Shown here: one piece after another, positions 29,885 to 37,176 of the stretch
Numbering within the stretch: position 1 is the first letter of the stretch
Layout of the letters: the number at the start of each line of letters is the position of its first letter
Source of the DNA: Streptomyces sp. Y2F8-2
Lineage (GTDB): Bacteria; Actinomycetota; Actinomycetes; Streptomycetales; Streptomycetaceae
DNA: 64,000 nucleotides
Assembly (NCBI RefSeq): GCF_014905555.1
Contig: NZ_BNGS01000007.1
Coordinates: 124,001-188,000 of the forward strand
Direction of reading: 5' to 3'
The notes under the pieces: model-generated
Database searches by the model: none
What the model was told of the DNA's origin: nothing
The model's input: the letters and a program-made list of their open reading frames with translations, nothing else
Program-made: the position numbers and the translations under genes

Positions 29885-31543
29885 GTGACGGACGGATTCG
29901 ATTTCAGCCCCGGGGCGCAGGTGCCCCTTTCGGGCTCCGCGGGCCAGACGGCGGCGACCTACGCCCTGGCCTCGGCGGCGTACCGGGAGGACGACGAGGT
30001 CACCAAGATCCTGGAGGCCGACAACGAGTGGCACCAGTCGACCGTCAAGCCCCCGCGTCCGTGGGCGAGGATATTCCGTCCCAAGCTCGGTGAGGCCTAC
30101 TCCCGTGCGGTGATCGACCGCATGCTCGGCGCCGGGCGCAAGCCGCTCATCCAGTCGTTCGGCACCGAGCCGCAGGTCGTCGTGGAGCACTGCCTCGCGG
30201 CCCACCGCATCCGCCGGGAACGCGACAACTGGCTGACCGCGGTGACGGTCCTGTGCGGGGTGCTGTTCCTGCCGGGATTCCTGGTGTGGCTGCTGGTGTT
30301 CCAGATCCGCACCACCCTCGGCAGGCGGACGGACAGGAGCGCCGGTGCCCTCGCCACGACCCTCCTGGTCGCCGTCGGCGCCCTCGCCGTGATCTTCCTG
30401 ATCCGAATGCCGTTCTCCGGCTTCTGGGGGTGGTACGCGCGCGCTGCGGTCGTCATGCCGGTCGTCGGCTGGTTCTGGGCCAAGCAGATCTGCGAGCGCA
30501 CGGCGAAGGACCTGCGTGAGCGCTGGGACAGTCTGCTCGCGGGCGGCGGCCTGGGCGCCAAGATCCCCGAGGCGGTGCCCGGGCACCCCGGCGACGCGGC
30601 CGAGCAGCTGCGCAAGGAGCTCACCCGGCTGAGCGCCGAGCAGCGGTCCAACTCCGTCTTCTACGCCGGTCCCAAGGGCATCCTCGGCATGGGCACACGC
30701 TGGGGCAGCTGGCAGCTGGCCGAGGACCTGGTCTCCGCCGAGCCCGGGAAGGACTTCCACCCCTTCCGCAGCTGGGACGTGATCACCGCGATCCAGGGCG
30801 ACCTGGCGATGCTGGAGCGGACCTCCATCAACACCGGAGGTTTCCCGAAGCCCTCCATAACGCACTGGATCGTCACACCGATCGGGGAGAAGGCGAAGGA
30901 GGTCTCCCGGCCCAGCGGCACCGACGTGGACGCGTACACGATCAAGACGCACGCGATACAGGACATCTGCAACAAGCAGCAGTTCGGCAGCGGCGACCGG
31001 CACTACCTCGGCGTCCAGTGGACGCTGTGGGACGGCCAGTTGATCATCACCATGCTCATCACGGTGACGGTGCTGCACGACACCCTGCGCATCGAGGTCA
31101 CCGGGCACGCCCTGGGGCCCGTCAACTCCCTGTTCACCACGAAGCCGGAGCCCAAGGAGAAGGAGGTGGCGAAGACCGTCAAGTTCTGGGAGACCCACAA
31201 GGTGAGGCTGCCGCTGGTCGACGCCGACGAGGTGGTGCGGCTCGCCGCGCGCGCCCCGCTCACCTGGTATCCGCCGTTCCTGAACTGGCTCGGCGGCTCG
31301 CTGACCCTCCCGGAGCCGTTCGGTCTGCGCCATGCCTGGGCGGACCAGCCGTGGCGTCACCGTTTCATGGCCGACGACGCCCTGCGCGCGGCCACGCCGG
31401 TGCTGCGGGTGGTGCACGCGGCGGCGATCCGGGTCCTGAGGGACCACGGGGTGGACGTGGAGGCGTTCGGGACGCGCTCTGCGTTTCTCAGCACGCAGGT
31501 GCAGGATCCGACGCCGAAGAAGGCGGACGTGTACGACGCGTAG
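29885..31543 (+). CDS. large membrane protein of unknown function
   Basis: 552 residues from the GTG at 29885 with GAGGGGG upstream. I do not recognise a named domain. A soluble N-terminal 115 residues (PRPWARIFRPKLGEAYS, VVVEHCLAAHRIRRERDNW) is followed by three hydrophobic segments (about 120-140, 155-172 and 180-197). A large soluble region then contains PKGILGMGTRWGSWQLAEDL, DLAMLERTSINTGGFPKPSITHW and a short hydrophobic stretch LIITMLITVTVLHDTLRIEV. The C-terminal part is charged. It follows the EF-G-like gene after a hairpin and a 190-base gap, so it is probably transcribed separately. Confidence 0.85.
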   Translation: MTDGFDFSPGAQVPLSGSAGQTAATYALASAAYREDDEVTKILEADNEWHQSTVKPPRPWARIFRPKLGEAYSRAVIDRMLGAGRKPLIQSFGTEPQVVVEHCLAAHRIRRERDNWLTAVTVLCGVLFLPGFLVWLLVFQIRTTLGRRTDRSAGALATTLLVAVGALAVIFLIRMPFSGFWGWYARAAVVMPVVGWFWAKQICERTAKDLRERWDSLLAGGGLGAKIPEAVPGHPGDAAEQLRKELTRLSAEQRSNSVFYAGPKGILGMGTRWGSWQLAEDLVSAEPGKDFHPFRSWDVITAIQGDLAMLERTSINTGGFPKPSITHWIVTPIGEKAKEVSRPSGTDVDAYTIKTHAIQDICNKQQFGSGDRHYLGVQWTLWDGQLIITMLITVTVLHDTLRIEVTGHALGPVNSLFTTKPEPKEKEVAKTVKFWETHKVRLPLVDADEVVRLAARAPLTWYPPFLNWLGGSLTLPEPFGLRHAWADQPWRHRFMADDALRAATPVLRVVHAAAIRVLRDHGVDVEAFGTRSAFLSTQVQDPTPKKADVYDA

Positions 31544-31586
31544 GCCTCCGGCGGTTCTGCCGGTGCCGCTCGGTGCAGCGGTCGTT

Positions 31587-31690
31587 CTGGGGGCTGCCGC
31601 CCCCAGACCCCCCTATCGGCCTGAACGGCCTCGTCCTCAAACTCCCCCAAGCTCTACGAGCAGGGGGTACCCCCAGACGGGCTGAAAGGC
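31587..31690. repeat. composite intergenic repeat with nested 34-base palindromic insertion
   Basis: The gap between the convergent genes at 31543 and 31700 holds: (a) a hairpin CTGGGGGC-TGCC-GCCCCCAG at 31587-31606; (b) a stretch (GGCCTGAACGGCCTCGTCC, then after an interruption GACGGGCTGAAAG) that I recall as a common Streptomyces intergenic repeat; (c) within (b), a 34-base element at 31642-31675 beginning CTCCCCCAAGCTC and ending GGGGGTACCCCCA, itself able to fold. The layout suggests one repeat inserted into another. Confidence 0.6.
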
Positions 31691-31699
31691 GCCCCCCGG

Positions 31700-32254
31700 C
31701 TACGCAGAGCCCGTAGGCCAAGCCTCCGCCAGCATCTTCCGCGTGTCCGCCAGCAGCTGCGGCAGTACCTTCGTGTGGCCGACCACCGGCATGAAGTTCG
31801 TGTCGCCGCCCCAGCGCGGCACGATGTGCTGGTGCAGGTGTGCGGCGATGCCCGCGCCGGCGACCGAGCCCTGGTTCATGCCGATGTTGAACCCATGGGC
31901 CCCGGAGGCCGTGCGCAGCGCGGTCATCGCCTGCTTGGTCAGCTCGGCGAGCTCCGCGGTCTCCGGCTCCGTGAGGTCGGTGTAGTCGGCGACATGGCGG
32001 TAGGGCACGACCATCAGATGGCCGCCGTTGTACGGGTACAGGTTCAGCACCGCGTACACCTGCTCGCCCCGCTTGACGATCAGCCCGTCCTCGTCCGACT
32101 TGGCCGGGATGGAGCAGAACGGACAGCCGTCGTCGGCCCCCGGACCGGTCGGCTTGTTCTCGCCCTGGATGTAGGCCATCCGGTGGGGCGTCCACAGGCG
32201 CTGGAACGCGTCCTGCGTCCCCACTCCGATCTGCTGCTCCGGCTCACTCGTCAT
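31700..32254 (-). CDS. HIT-family nucleotide-binding protein
   Basis: 184 residues from the ATG at 32252-32254; an alternative ATG lies at 32264-32266. Neither has a ribosome-binding site, and a terminator hairpin lies just upstream (32292-32319), so a leaderless transcript is likely. The histidine-triad motif HLHQHIVPRW is present (H-x-H-x-H), with the family's YPYNGGHLMVVPYRHV and an N-terminal zinc-type CPFC. By family it hydrolyses nucleotide phosphate or adenylyl bonds (Ap4A-like or AMP-lysine compounds); the substrate is unknown. Confidence 0.92.
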   Translation of the reverse strand: MTSEPEQQIGVGTQDAFQRLWTPHRMAYIQGENKPTGPGADDGCPFCSIPAKSDEDGLIVKRGEQVYAVLNLYPYNGGHLMVVPYRHVADYTDLTEPETAELAELTKQAMTALRTASGAHGFNIGMNQGSVAGAGIAAHLHQHIVPRWGGDTNFMPVVGHTKVLPQLLADTRKMLAEAWPTGSA

Positions 32255-32291
32255 GAGGTGCAGCATATGGCGTCGTCGCCGGAGCAGGGCA

Positions 32292-32319
32292 AAGGCCCCC
32301 GGGATCCCCCGGGGGCCTT
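32292..32319 (-). terminator. terminator downstream of thrS
   Basis: A perfect 12-base stem (32292-32303 with 32308-32319) and ATCC loop, 36 bases after the thrS stop on the minus strand and followed there by TTTGCCC. It separates thrS from the HIT gene. Confidence 0.8.
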
Positions 32320-32354
32320 GCGGCCCGTCATTCGGGTCGGGACCCTGACGGCCG

Positions 32355-34334
32355 TCAGACCTGCGCCCGCTCCTCGACGACCTTCACGATCTTGGCGATG
32401 GCCTCGTCGAACGGGATGCCGTTCTCCTGGGAGCCGTCCCGGAAGCGGAACGACACCGAGCCGTGGGACATGTCCTCGTCGCCCGCGATGACCATGAAGG
32501 GCACCTTCTGCTTCTGGGCGTTGCGGATCTTCTTCTGCATACGGTCCGAGGAGGAGTCGACCTCGACGCGCAGGCCGTGCTCCCGCGCCCGCTCGGCGAA
32601 CTTCTCCAGGTAGGGCACGTGCGCGTCGCCGATCGGGATACAGACCGCCTGAACCGGGGCGAGCCAGGCCGGGAAGGCGCCCGCGTAGTGCTCCAGGAGC
32701 ACGCCGAAGAACCGCTCGATCGACCCGAAGAGGGCCCGGTGGATCATGACGGGCTGCCGGCGCGAGCCGTCCGCCGCCGTGTACTCCAGGCCGAACCGCT
32801 TCGGCTGGTTGAAGTCGACCTGGATCGTCGACATCTGCCAGGACCGGCCGATGGCGTCCCGGGCCTGCACCGAGATCTTCGGGCCGTAGTAGGCCGCGCC
32901 ACCCGGGTCCGGGACCAGGGGCAGGCCCTGCTTCTCGGCGGCCTGGCGGAGCGCCTCGGTGGCCTCCTCCCAGTCCTCGTCCGAGCCGATGAACTTGTCG
33001 GAGTCGTCGCGGGTGGACAGCTCCAGCTCGAACTCGGTCAGGCCGTAGTCACGCAGCAGGTCCAGGACGAACGTCAGGAGCGTGTCGAGCTCCTGCGGCA
33101 TCTGCTCCTTGGTGCAGTAGATGTGCGAGTCGTCCTGGGTGAAGCCGCGCGAGCGGGTCAGGCCGTGCACGACACCCGACTTCTCGTACCGGTACACGGT
33201 CCCGAACTCGAAGAGCCGCAGGGGCAGTTCGCGGTAGGAACGGCCGCGCGACTTGAAGATCAGGTTGTGCATCGGGCAGTTCATCGCCTTGAGGCGGTAG
33301 TTCTGCTCGTCGAACTCGATGGCCGGGAACATGCCGTCCGAGTAGTGCGGCAGATGCCCGGAGATCTCGAACAGCCGCTCCTTCGAGATGTGCGGCGTGT
33401 TCACGAACTCGTAGCCGGAGACCTCGTGGCGCCGCCGCGAGTACGTCTCCATCTCCTTGCGGATGACGCCGCCCTTGGGGTGGAACACCGCCAGACCGGG
33501 GCCCAGCTCCTCGGGGAAGGAGAACAGGTCCAGCTCGGCGCCGAGCTTGCGGTGGTCGCGCTTCTCGGCCTCGGCGAGGAAGTCCAGGTAGGCCTTGAGC
33601 TCGTCCCTGGACGGCCAGGCGGTGCCGTAGATGCGCTGCAGCTGCGGGTTCTTCTCGCTGCCGCGCCAGTAGGCGGCGGCCGAGCGCATCAGCTTGAACG
33701 CCGGGATGATCCGGGTGGTGGGCAGGTGGGGACCGCGGCAGAGGTCCTTCCAGCACAGCTCGCCGGTCTTGGCGTCCAGGTTGTCGTAGATCGTCAGCTC
33801 GCCGCCGCCGACCTCGGCGTCGGCGCCCTCGGCGGCCTGCGCGGCGTTGCCCTTGAGGCCGATGAGCTCGAGCTTGTACGGCTCGTTCGCCAGTTCCTCG
33901 CGGGCGTCCTCGTCCGTGGTCACCCGGCGCGAGAAGCGCTGGCCCCGCTTGATGATCTCCTGCATCTTCTTCTCGATGCGCTTGAGATCGTCCGGCGTGA
34001 ACGGCTCGGCCACGTCGAAGTCGTAGTAGAAGCCGTCCCGGATGGGCGGGCCGATGCCCAGCTTGGCCTCGGGGAAGAGCTCCTGCACGGCCTGGGCCAT
34101 CACGTGCGCGGTGGAGTGGCGCAGGATGTTCAGGCCGTCCTCGGAGGAGATCTCGACGCCCTCGACGGTCTCGCCGTCCTTCACCTCGTGGGCGAGGTCC
34201 TTCAGCTCACCGCCCACGCGCGCGGCGATGATCGAACGGTCGCCGGCGAAGAGGTCGGCGGCCGTAGTGCCCGTCGTCACCACGCGCTCTTCCCGCTCGG
34301 AATCGCGTTGGATGATCACACGGACGTCTGACAC
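32355..34334 (-). CDS. thrS: threonine--tRNA ligase
   Basis: 659 residues from the GTG at 34332-34334 (GGAG upstream; product MSDVRVIIQRDSE), matching actinobacterial ThrRS length. Domains in order: TGS domain, the editing/second additional domain with HSTAHVMAQAVQELF, class II catalytic core (motif 2 with YRYEKSGVVHGLTRSRGFTQ, motif 3 HRALFGSIERFFGVLLEH) and the anticodon-binding domain (VQAVCIPIGDAHVPYLEKF). Zinc ligands are plausible in NCPMHN and HIYC. I see no T-box leader in the 112-base upstream gap. Confidence 0.97.
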   Translation of the reverse strand: MSDVRVIIQRDSEREERVVTTGTTAADLFAGDRSIIAARVGGELKDLAHEVKDGETVEGVEISSEDGLNILRHSTAHVMAQAVQELFPEAKLGIGPPIRDGFYYDFDVAEPFTPDDLKRIEKKMQEIIKRGQRFSRRVTTDEDAREELANEPYKLELIGLKGNAAQAAEGADAEVGGGELTIYDNLDAKTGELCWKDLCRGPHLPTTRIIPAFKLMRSAAAYWRGSEKNPQLQRIYGTAWPSRDELKAYLDFLAEAEKRDHRKLGAELDLFSFPEELGPGLAVFHPKGGVIRKEMETYSRRRHEVSGYEFVNTPHISKERLFEISGHLPHYSDGMFPAIEFDEQNYRLKAMNCPMHNLIFKSRGRSYRELPLRLFEFGTVYRYEKSGVVHGLTRSRGFTQDDSHIYCTKEQMPQELDTLLTFVLDLLRDYGLTEFELELSTRDDSDKFIGSDEDWEEATEALRQAAEKQGLPLVPDPGGAAYYGPKISVQARDAIGRSWQMSTIQVDFNQPKRFGLEYTAADGSRRQPVMIHRALFGSIERFFGVLLEHYAGAFPAWLAPVQAVCIPIGDAHVPYLEKFAERAREHGLRVEVDSSSDRMQKKIRNAQKQKVPFMVIAGDEDMSHGSVSFRFRDGSQENGIPFDEAIAKIVKVVEERAQV

Positions 34335-34446
34335 CGGACTCTCCTGACTGCTGGTGGATGCGGCGCCATACCTGGAGCGCGCGCATGACTGGGATCGTAC
34401 CGACCCACGGCCGCCCACCGCGAAACGGTTCCGGTGCCCCGGGCAC

Positions 34447-35664
34447 TCAGTCCCCGCCGCACGCCTCCTCGAAGAAGTCCAGGTTCTCCTGGAGCGACTT
34501 CATCAGCCGGTCCCGCTCCGCGTCGTCGACCTGCACCGGCGCCACCCCGGACGCGGCCGCGAGGCGCCGGAAGCCGCCCCGGCTCTCCAGCCGCCCGTGC
34601 ACTTTGATCGGCAGTCCGACGAGGTGGGCGTGGCCCGCGATGCGGTACGACTCCTCGTCCAGGGTCATGCGTACGTGCGGCACCTCGGCCCCGGCCAGGA
34701 CCCGCAGCCGCACGGTGCCCTCGCCGCGCGGTCCCGAACGGCGCAGGCGGACGACGGCGCCCGTGATCCGCACCGGTACGGACGGCTCCTCGCGCAGGTA
34801 GCGGGCTCCGGCCTCGCGCAGGGCGGGCAGGTCGCCCGGGGAGAACTCGACCGGTTCGGCGGGCGTCGCACCCCCTTCGGGGACGCCGGCGGCAGGCGCC
34901 CACGCGACGGCGATCCGGGCGCCTGAGGACCCGCGGACGAGGGCGACCAGCGCCTCGGTCAGCTCATGGCTCACGCCGGCCTCGACGGCGGTGTCGAAGG
35001 CATCCATACCGCCGGTGGCCCGCTGGTAGTCGATGGCCTCGCGGGCGGCGTACAGCGCCTGGTGCAGGCGTACGGCGAGCGGCCGGCCCGTGGCGACGGG
35101 GACGAAGGCGGTGAGCTCGCGGCCGCCGGTGGCCGCGCCGATCAGGACGTGCTCGAGCGACGCGGCGGCGGGCCTGCGGTGCCGGGCGCCGTAGTAGCCG
35201 GCCCGCGCGCGGGTGGCGAGGGCGGCCGCCAGCAGCATCCGCCGGGCGGCGGTGCGCAGCTGGTCCTCGACGTCCCAGGGAGCGGCACCCACGGGTCCCG
35301 TCGGCACGTCACGCCACCAGTGGATCTCGTCGCCGGGCACGGTCAGGCCGACCAGCACGTCGCGGGCGGAGGGCGAGCCGCTGCGGGTCAGAGCCAGGAG
35401 GGCCTCGCCGATCAGGTCGTCGCAGTCGGGGAAGGCGCGGCTCTCCGGCACCAGCAGGCTCGTACCACTGCCGCCGGGGCCGGGTGGGGTCCAGCGGCCG
35501 TAGCGCCCGGGGGCCCCGCCGCGGCGCTGCCAGCCGTGGCGGTGCAGCAGGGCGCCGAGCACCGCGGGATCGACCTGGTCGGGGGCGGGCGGCCGGTTCC
35601 ACAGCGGCTCGGCCGGGTGCGGCCGGACCGTGCGGGACTGCTCGTCGAGGGGACGGTGTGTCAC
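34447..35664 (-). CDS. protein of unknown function, coupled to DUF4365 gene
   Basis: 405 residues from the GTG at 35662-35664, which overlaps the stop of the DUF4365 gene (GTGA), so translation is probably coupled. I recognise no domain. Features: a Trp/Pro/Gly-rich N-terminal part (LWNRPPAPDQVDP, HRHGWQRRGG), an alpha-helical middle (RMLLAAALATRARAGYYG, LHQALYAAREAIDYQRATGG), then a beta-rich C-terminal region (VPVRITGAVVRLRRSG, TVRLRVLAGAEVPHVRM, LVGLPIKVHGRLE) that looks like a small barrel or SH3/OB-type fold, and a Glu/Leu-rich end. There are no membrane segments. Its partner in the pair may have a nuclease-like core. Confidence 0.82.
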   Translation of the reverse strand: MTHRPLDEQSRTVRPHPAEPLWNRPPAPDQVDPAVLGALLHRHGWQRRGGAPGRYGRWTPPGPGGSGTSLLVPESRAFPDCDDLIGEALLALTRSGSPSARDVLVGLTVPGDEIHWWRDVPTGPVGAAPWDVEDQLRTAARRMLLAAALATRARAGYYGARHRRPAAASLEHVLIGAATGGRELTAFVPVATGRPLAVRLHQALYAAREAIDYQRATGGMDAFDTAVEAGVSHELTEALVALVRGSSGARIAVAWAPAAGVPEGGATPAEPVEFSPGDLPALREAGARYLREEPSVPVRITGAVVRLRRSGPRGEGTVRLRVLAGAEVPHVRMTLDEESYRIAGHAHLVGLPIKVHGRLESRGGFRRLAAASGVAPVQVDDAERDRLMKSLQENLDFFEEACGGD

Positions 35665-36227
35665 GGTCTGCCTCCCGTTCCGACCCGGGTCATGATCTCG
35701 CACAGGGCGCGGTCGTCGAAGATGCGCGAGGTCGGGACGCGCACGGTGGTGCGGTGCCGACCCGTGATCGGGTGCCCGGCGAGGTTGGTCCAGTAGCAGC
35801 AGTGCCGCAGGTCCAGGCGGTCGTGACCGGCCCGCAGCCACTGGTCCTGGGTCCGGGGGACGATCATCACGACGAGGATCTTGTGCACGGCGACGGGGGT
35901 GCGGGCGAGCTTCCGCAGGTGCTCGTTGTCGAGCGTGAAGGAGAAGAAGCGGCCCGGGGGGTTCGGCGGTATCTGGTACGTGCACTTCAGCTGCACCTTG
36001 ATGGTGACCTCGTCGTCGACCGTGTGGCCGGGCGCGCTGTGGCTGACGTGCCAGTCGATGCCGTTGTCCGGGAAGGGCTGGGACAGCGAGCAGCCGGCCG
36101 CCGCGGCGACCGCGTGCAGATAGCCGACCTGCAGGGTCTCCATGCAGGCGGTGGTCGCGAGTGTGCCGCGACGGGGTGCCGTCCGCTCGGGCAGCAGCCC
36201 GCCCCGCTCGGGCTGCGCTATCGCCAT
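35661..36227 (-). CDS. DUF4365 domain protein
   Basis: 188 residues from the ATG at 36225-36227 (GGAAGG upstream). The family pattern METLQVGYLHAVAAAAGCSL then PDNGIDWHV is clear. Asp58 in NGID, and Gln79-x-Lys81 in IKVQLK a short distance on, have the spacing of a PD-(D/E)xK nuclease core (D...QxK variant), but catalytic activity is inference. The C-terminal half includes an aromatic-rich FFSFTLDNEHLRKLA and TNLAGHPITGRHRTTVRVPT. It overlaps the unknown gene downstream and is divergent from the DnaQ-type exonuclease gene 168 bases away. Confidence 0.82.
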   Translation of the reverse strand: MAIAQPERGGLLPERTAPRRGTLATTACMETLQVGYLHAVAAAAGCSLSQPFPDNGIDWHVSHSAPGHTVDDEVTIKVQLKCTYQIPPNPPGRFFSFTLDNEHLRKLARTPVAVHKILVVMIVPRTQDQWLRAGHDRLDLRHCCYWTNLAGHPITGRHRTTVRVPTSRIFDDRALCEIMTRVGTGGRP

Positions 36228-36395
36228 GACCAACAGCCTTCCCTGCGCAGTGAATCCCCGCCCGAGCCCCCTGAACTGCAAAGACCCGTACTCCTGTTGT
36301 CTCCTCCCGGCGTACGGCGCAAACAGCCCGGGTATCACCAAACGGGCAGAAGACGGTATGTCAGCTGCCACGGGTGAACGAGGAGTTGGGTAGGC

Positions 36396-37121
36396 ATGAC
36401 GTTCTGGTACGAGGGCCCGCTCGCCGCGTTCGACACGGAGACCACCGGCGTGGACGTCGAGACCGACCGGATCGTGTCGGCCGCCGTCGTCGTCCAGGAC
36501 GCTCCGGGGACCCGGCCGCGGGTGAGCCGCTGGCTGGTGAACCCGGGGGTGCCGGTGCCCGCGGAGGCGACGGCCGTGCACGGGCTGACGGAGGAGCACC
36601 TGCAGCGCAACGGCCGCTGGCCGTCGCCGGTGATGGAGGAGATAGCCCGGGAACTGGGCGAGCAGGCGATGCGGGGCCGGCCGCTGGTGGTGATGAACGC
36701 GCCGTTCGATCTGACGCTGCTGGACCGGGAGTTGCGGCGCCATCGGGCGTCCTCGCTGGAGCGCTGGTTCGTGTCGGCGCCGCTGCGCGTGCTCGACCCG
36801 CGGGTGCTCGACAAGCACCTGGACCGCTACCGCAAGGGCCGCCGCACGCTCACCGACCTGTGCGCGCACTACGGGGTGGCGCTGGAGGGGGCGCACGACG
36901 CGGCGGCGGACGCGCTGGCCGCGATGGAGGTCGTGCGGGCCCTCGGCCGCCGTTTCGCGACCCGGCTGGAACGTCTCTCCCCCGCGGAGCTGCACACGCT
37001 CCAGGCCAACTGGCATGCGGCGCAGGCGCGCGGGCTTCAGGCGTGGTTCGCGCGCAGCGGCTCGGAGGAGATCGTCAGCACGGAGTGGCCGCTGCGGCCG
37101 GAGCTGCCGGCGGCGGCGTAG
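36396..37121 (+). CDS. DnaQ-like (DEDDh) 3'-5' exonuclease
   Basis: 241 residues from the ATG at 36396, with GAGGAG upstream. DEDDh exonuclease motifs: ExoI FDTETTGVD (Asp13, Glu15), ExoII VVMNAPFDLTLLDREL and ExoIII AHDAAADALAAMEV (His and Asp). It resembles the free-standing epsilon-like exonucleases of actinobacteria, with an extra C-terminal 60 residues (LQANWHAAQARGLQAWF). It probably trims DNA or RNA 3' ends; whether it proofreads with a polymerase cannot be told. Confidence 0.93.
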   Translation: MTFWYEGPLAAFDTETTGVDVETDRIVSAAVVVQDAPGTRPRVSRWLVNPGVPVPAEATAVHGLTEEHLQRNGRWPSPVMEEIARELGEQAMRGRPLVVMNAPFDLTLLDRELRRHRASSLERWFVSAPLRVLDPRVLDKHLDRYRKGRRTLTDLCAHYGVALEGAHDAAADALAAMEVVRALGRRFATRLERLSPAELHTLQANWHAAQARGLQAWFARSGSEEIVSTEWPLRPELPAAA

Positions 37122-37134
37122 GAACCATGGGGAA

Positions 37135-37157
37135 GGCGCCTGCCGGGGGCAGGCGCC
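37135..37157. terminator. hairpin between convergent genes
   Basis: A ten-base perfect stem (37135-37144 with 37148-37157) and GGG loop between the exonuclease stop and the DUF2207 stop. No T run. Confidence 0.6.
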
Positions 37158-37176
37158 CGGCGTCACACGGCCGACG

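Noticed and set aside
27470..31447. 1325-codon open frame on the minus strand
   Set aside because: It runs antisense through the EF-G-like gene and the following membrane-protein gene, with Arg/Gly/Gln/His composition typical of shadow frames.
32355..34446. T-box riboswitch ahead of thrS
   Set aside because: The upstream gap is only 112 bases and lacks a recognisable T-box sequence or specifier stem.
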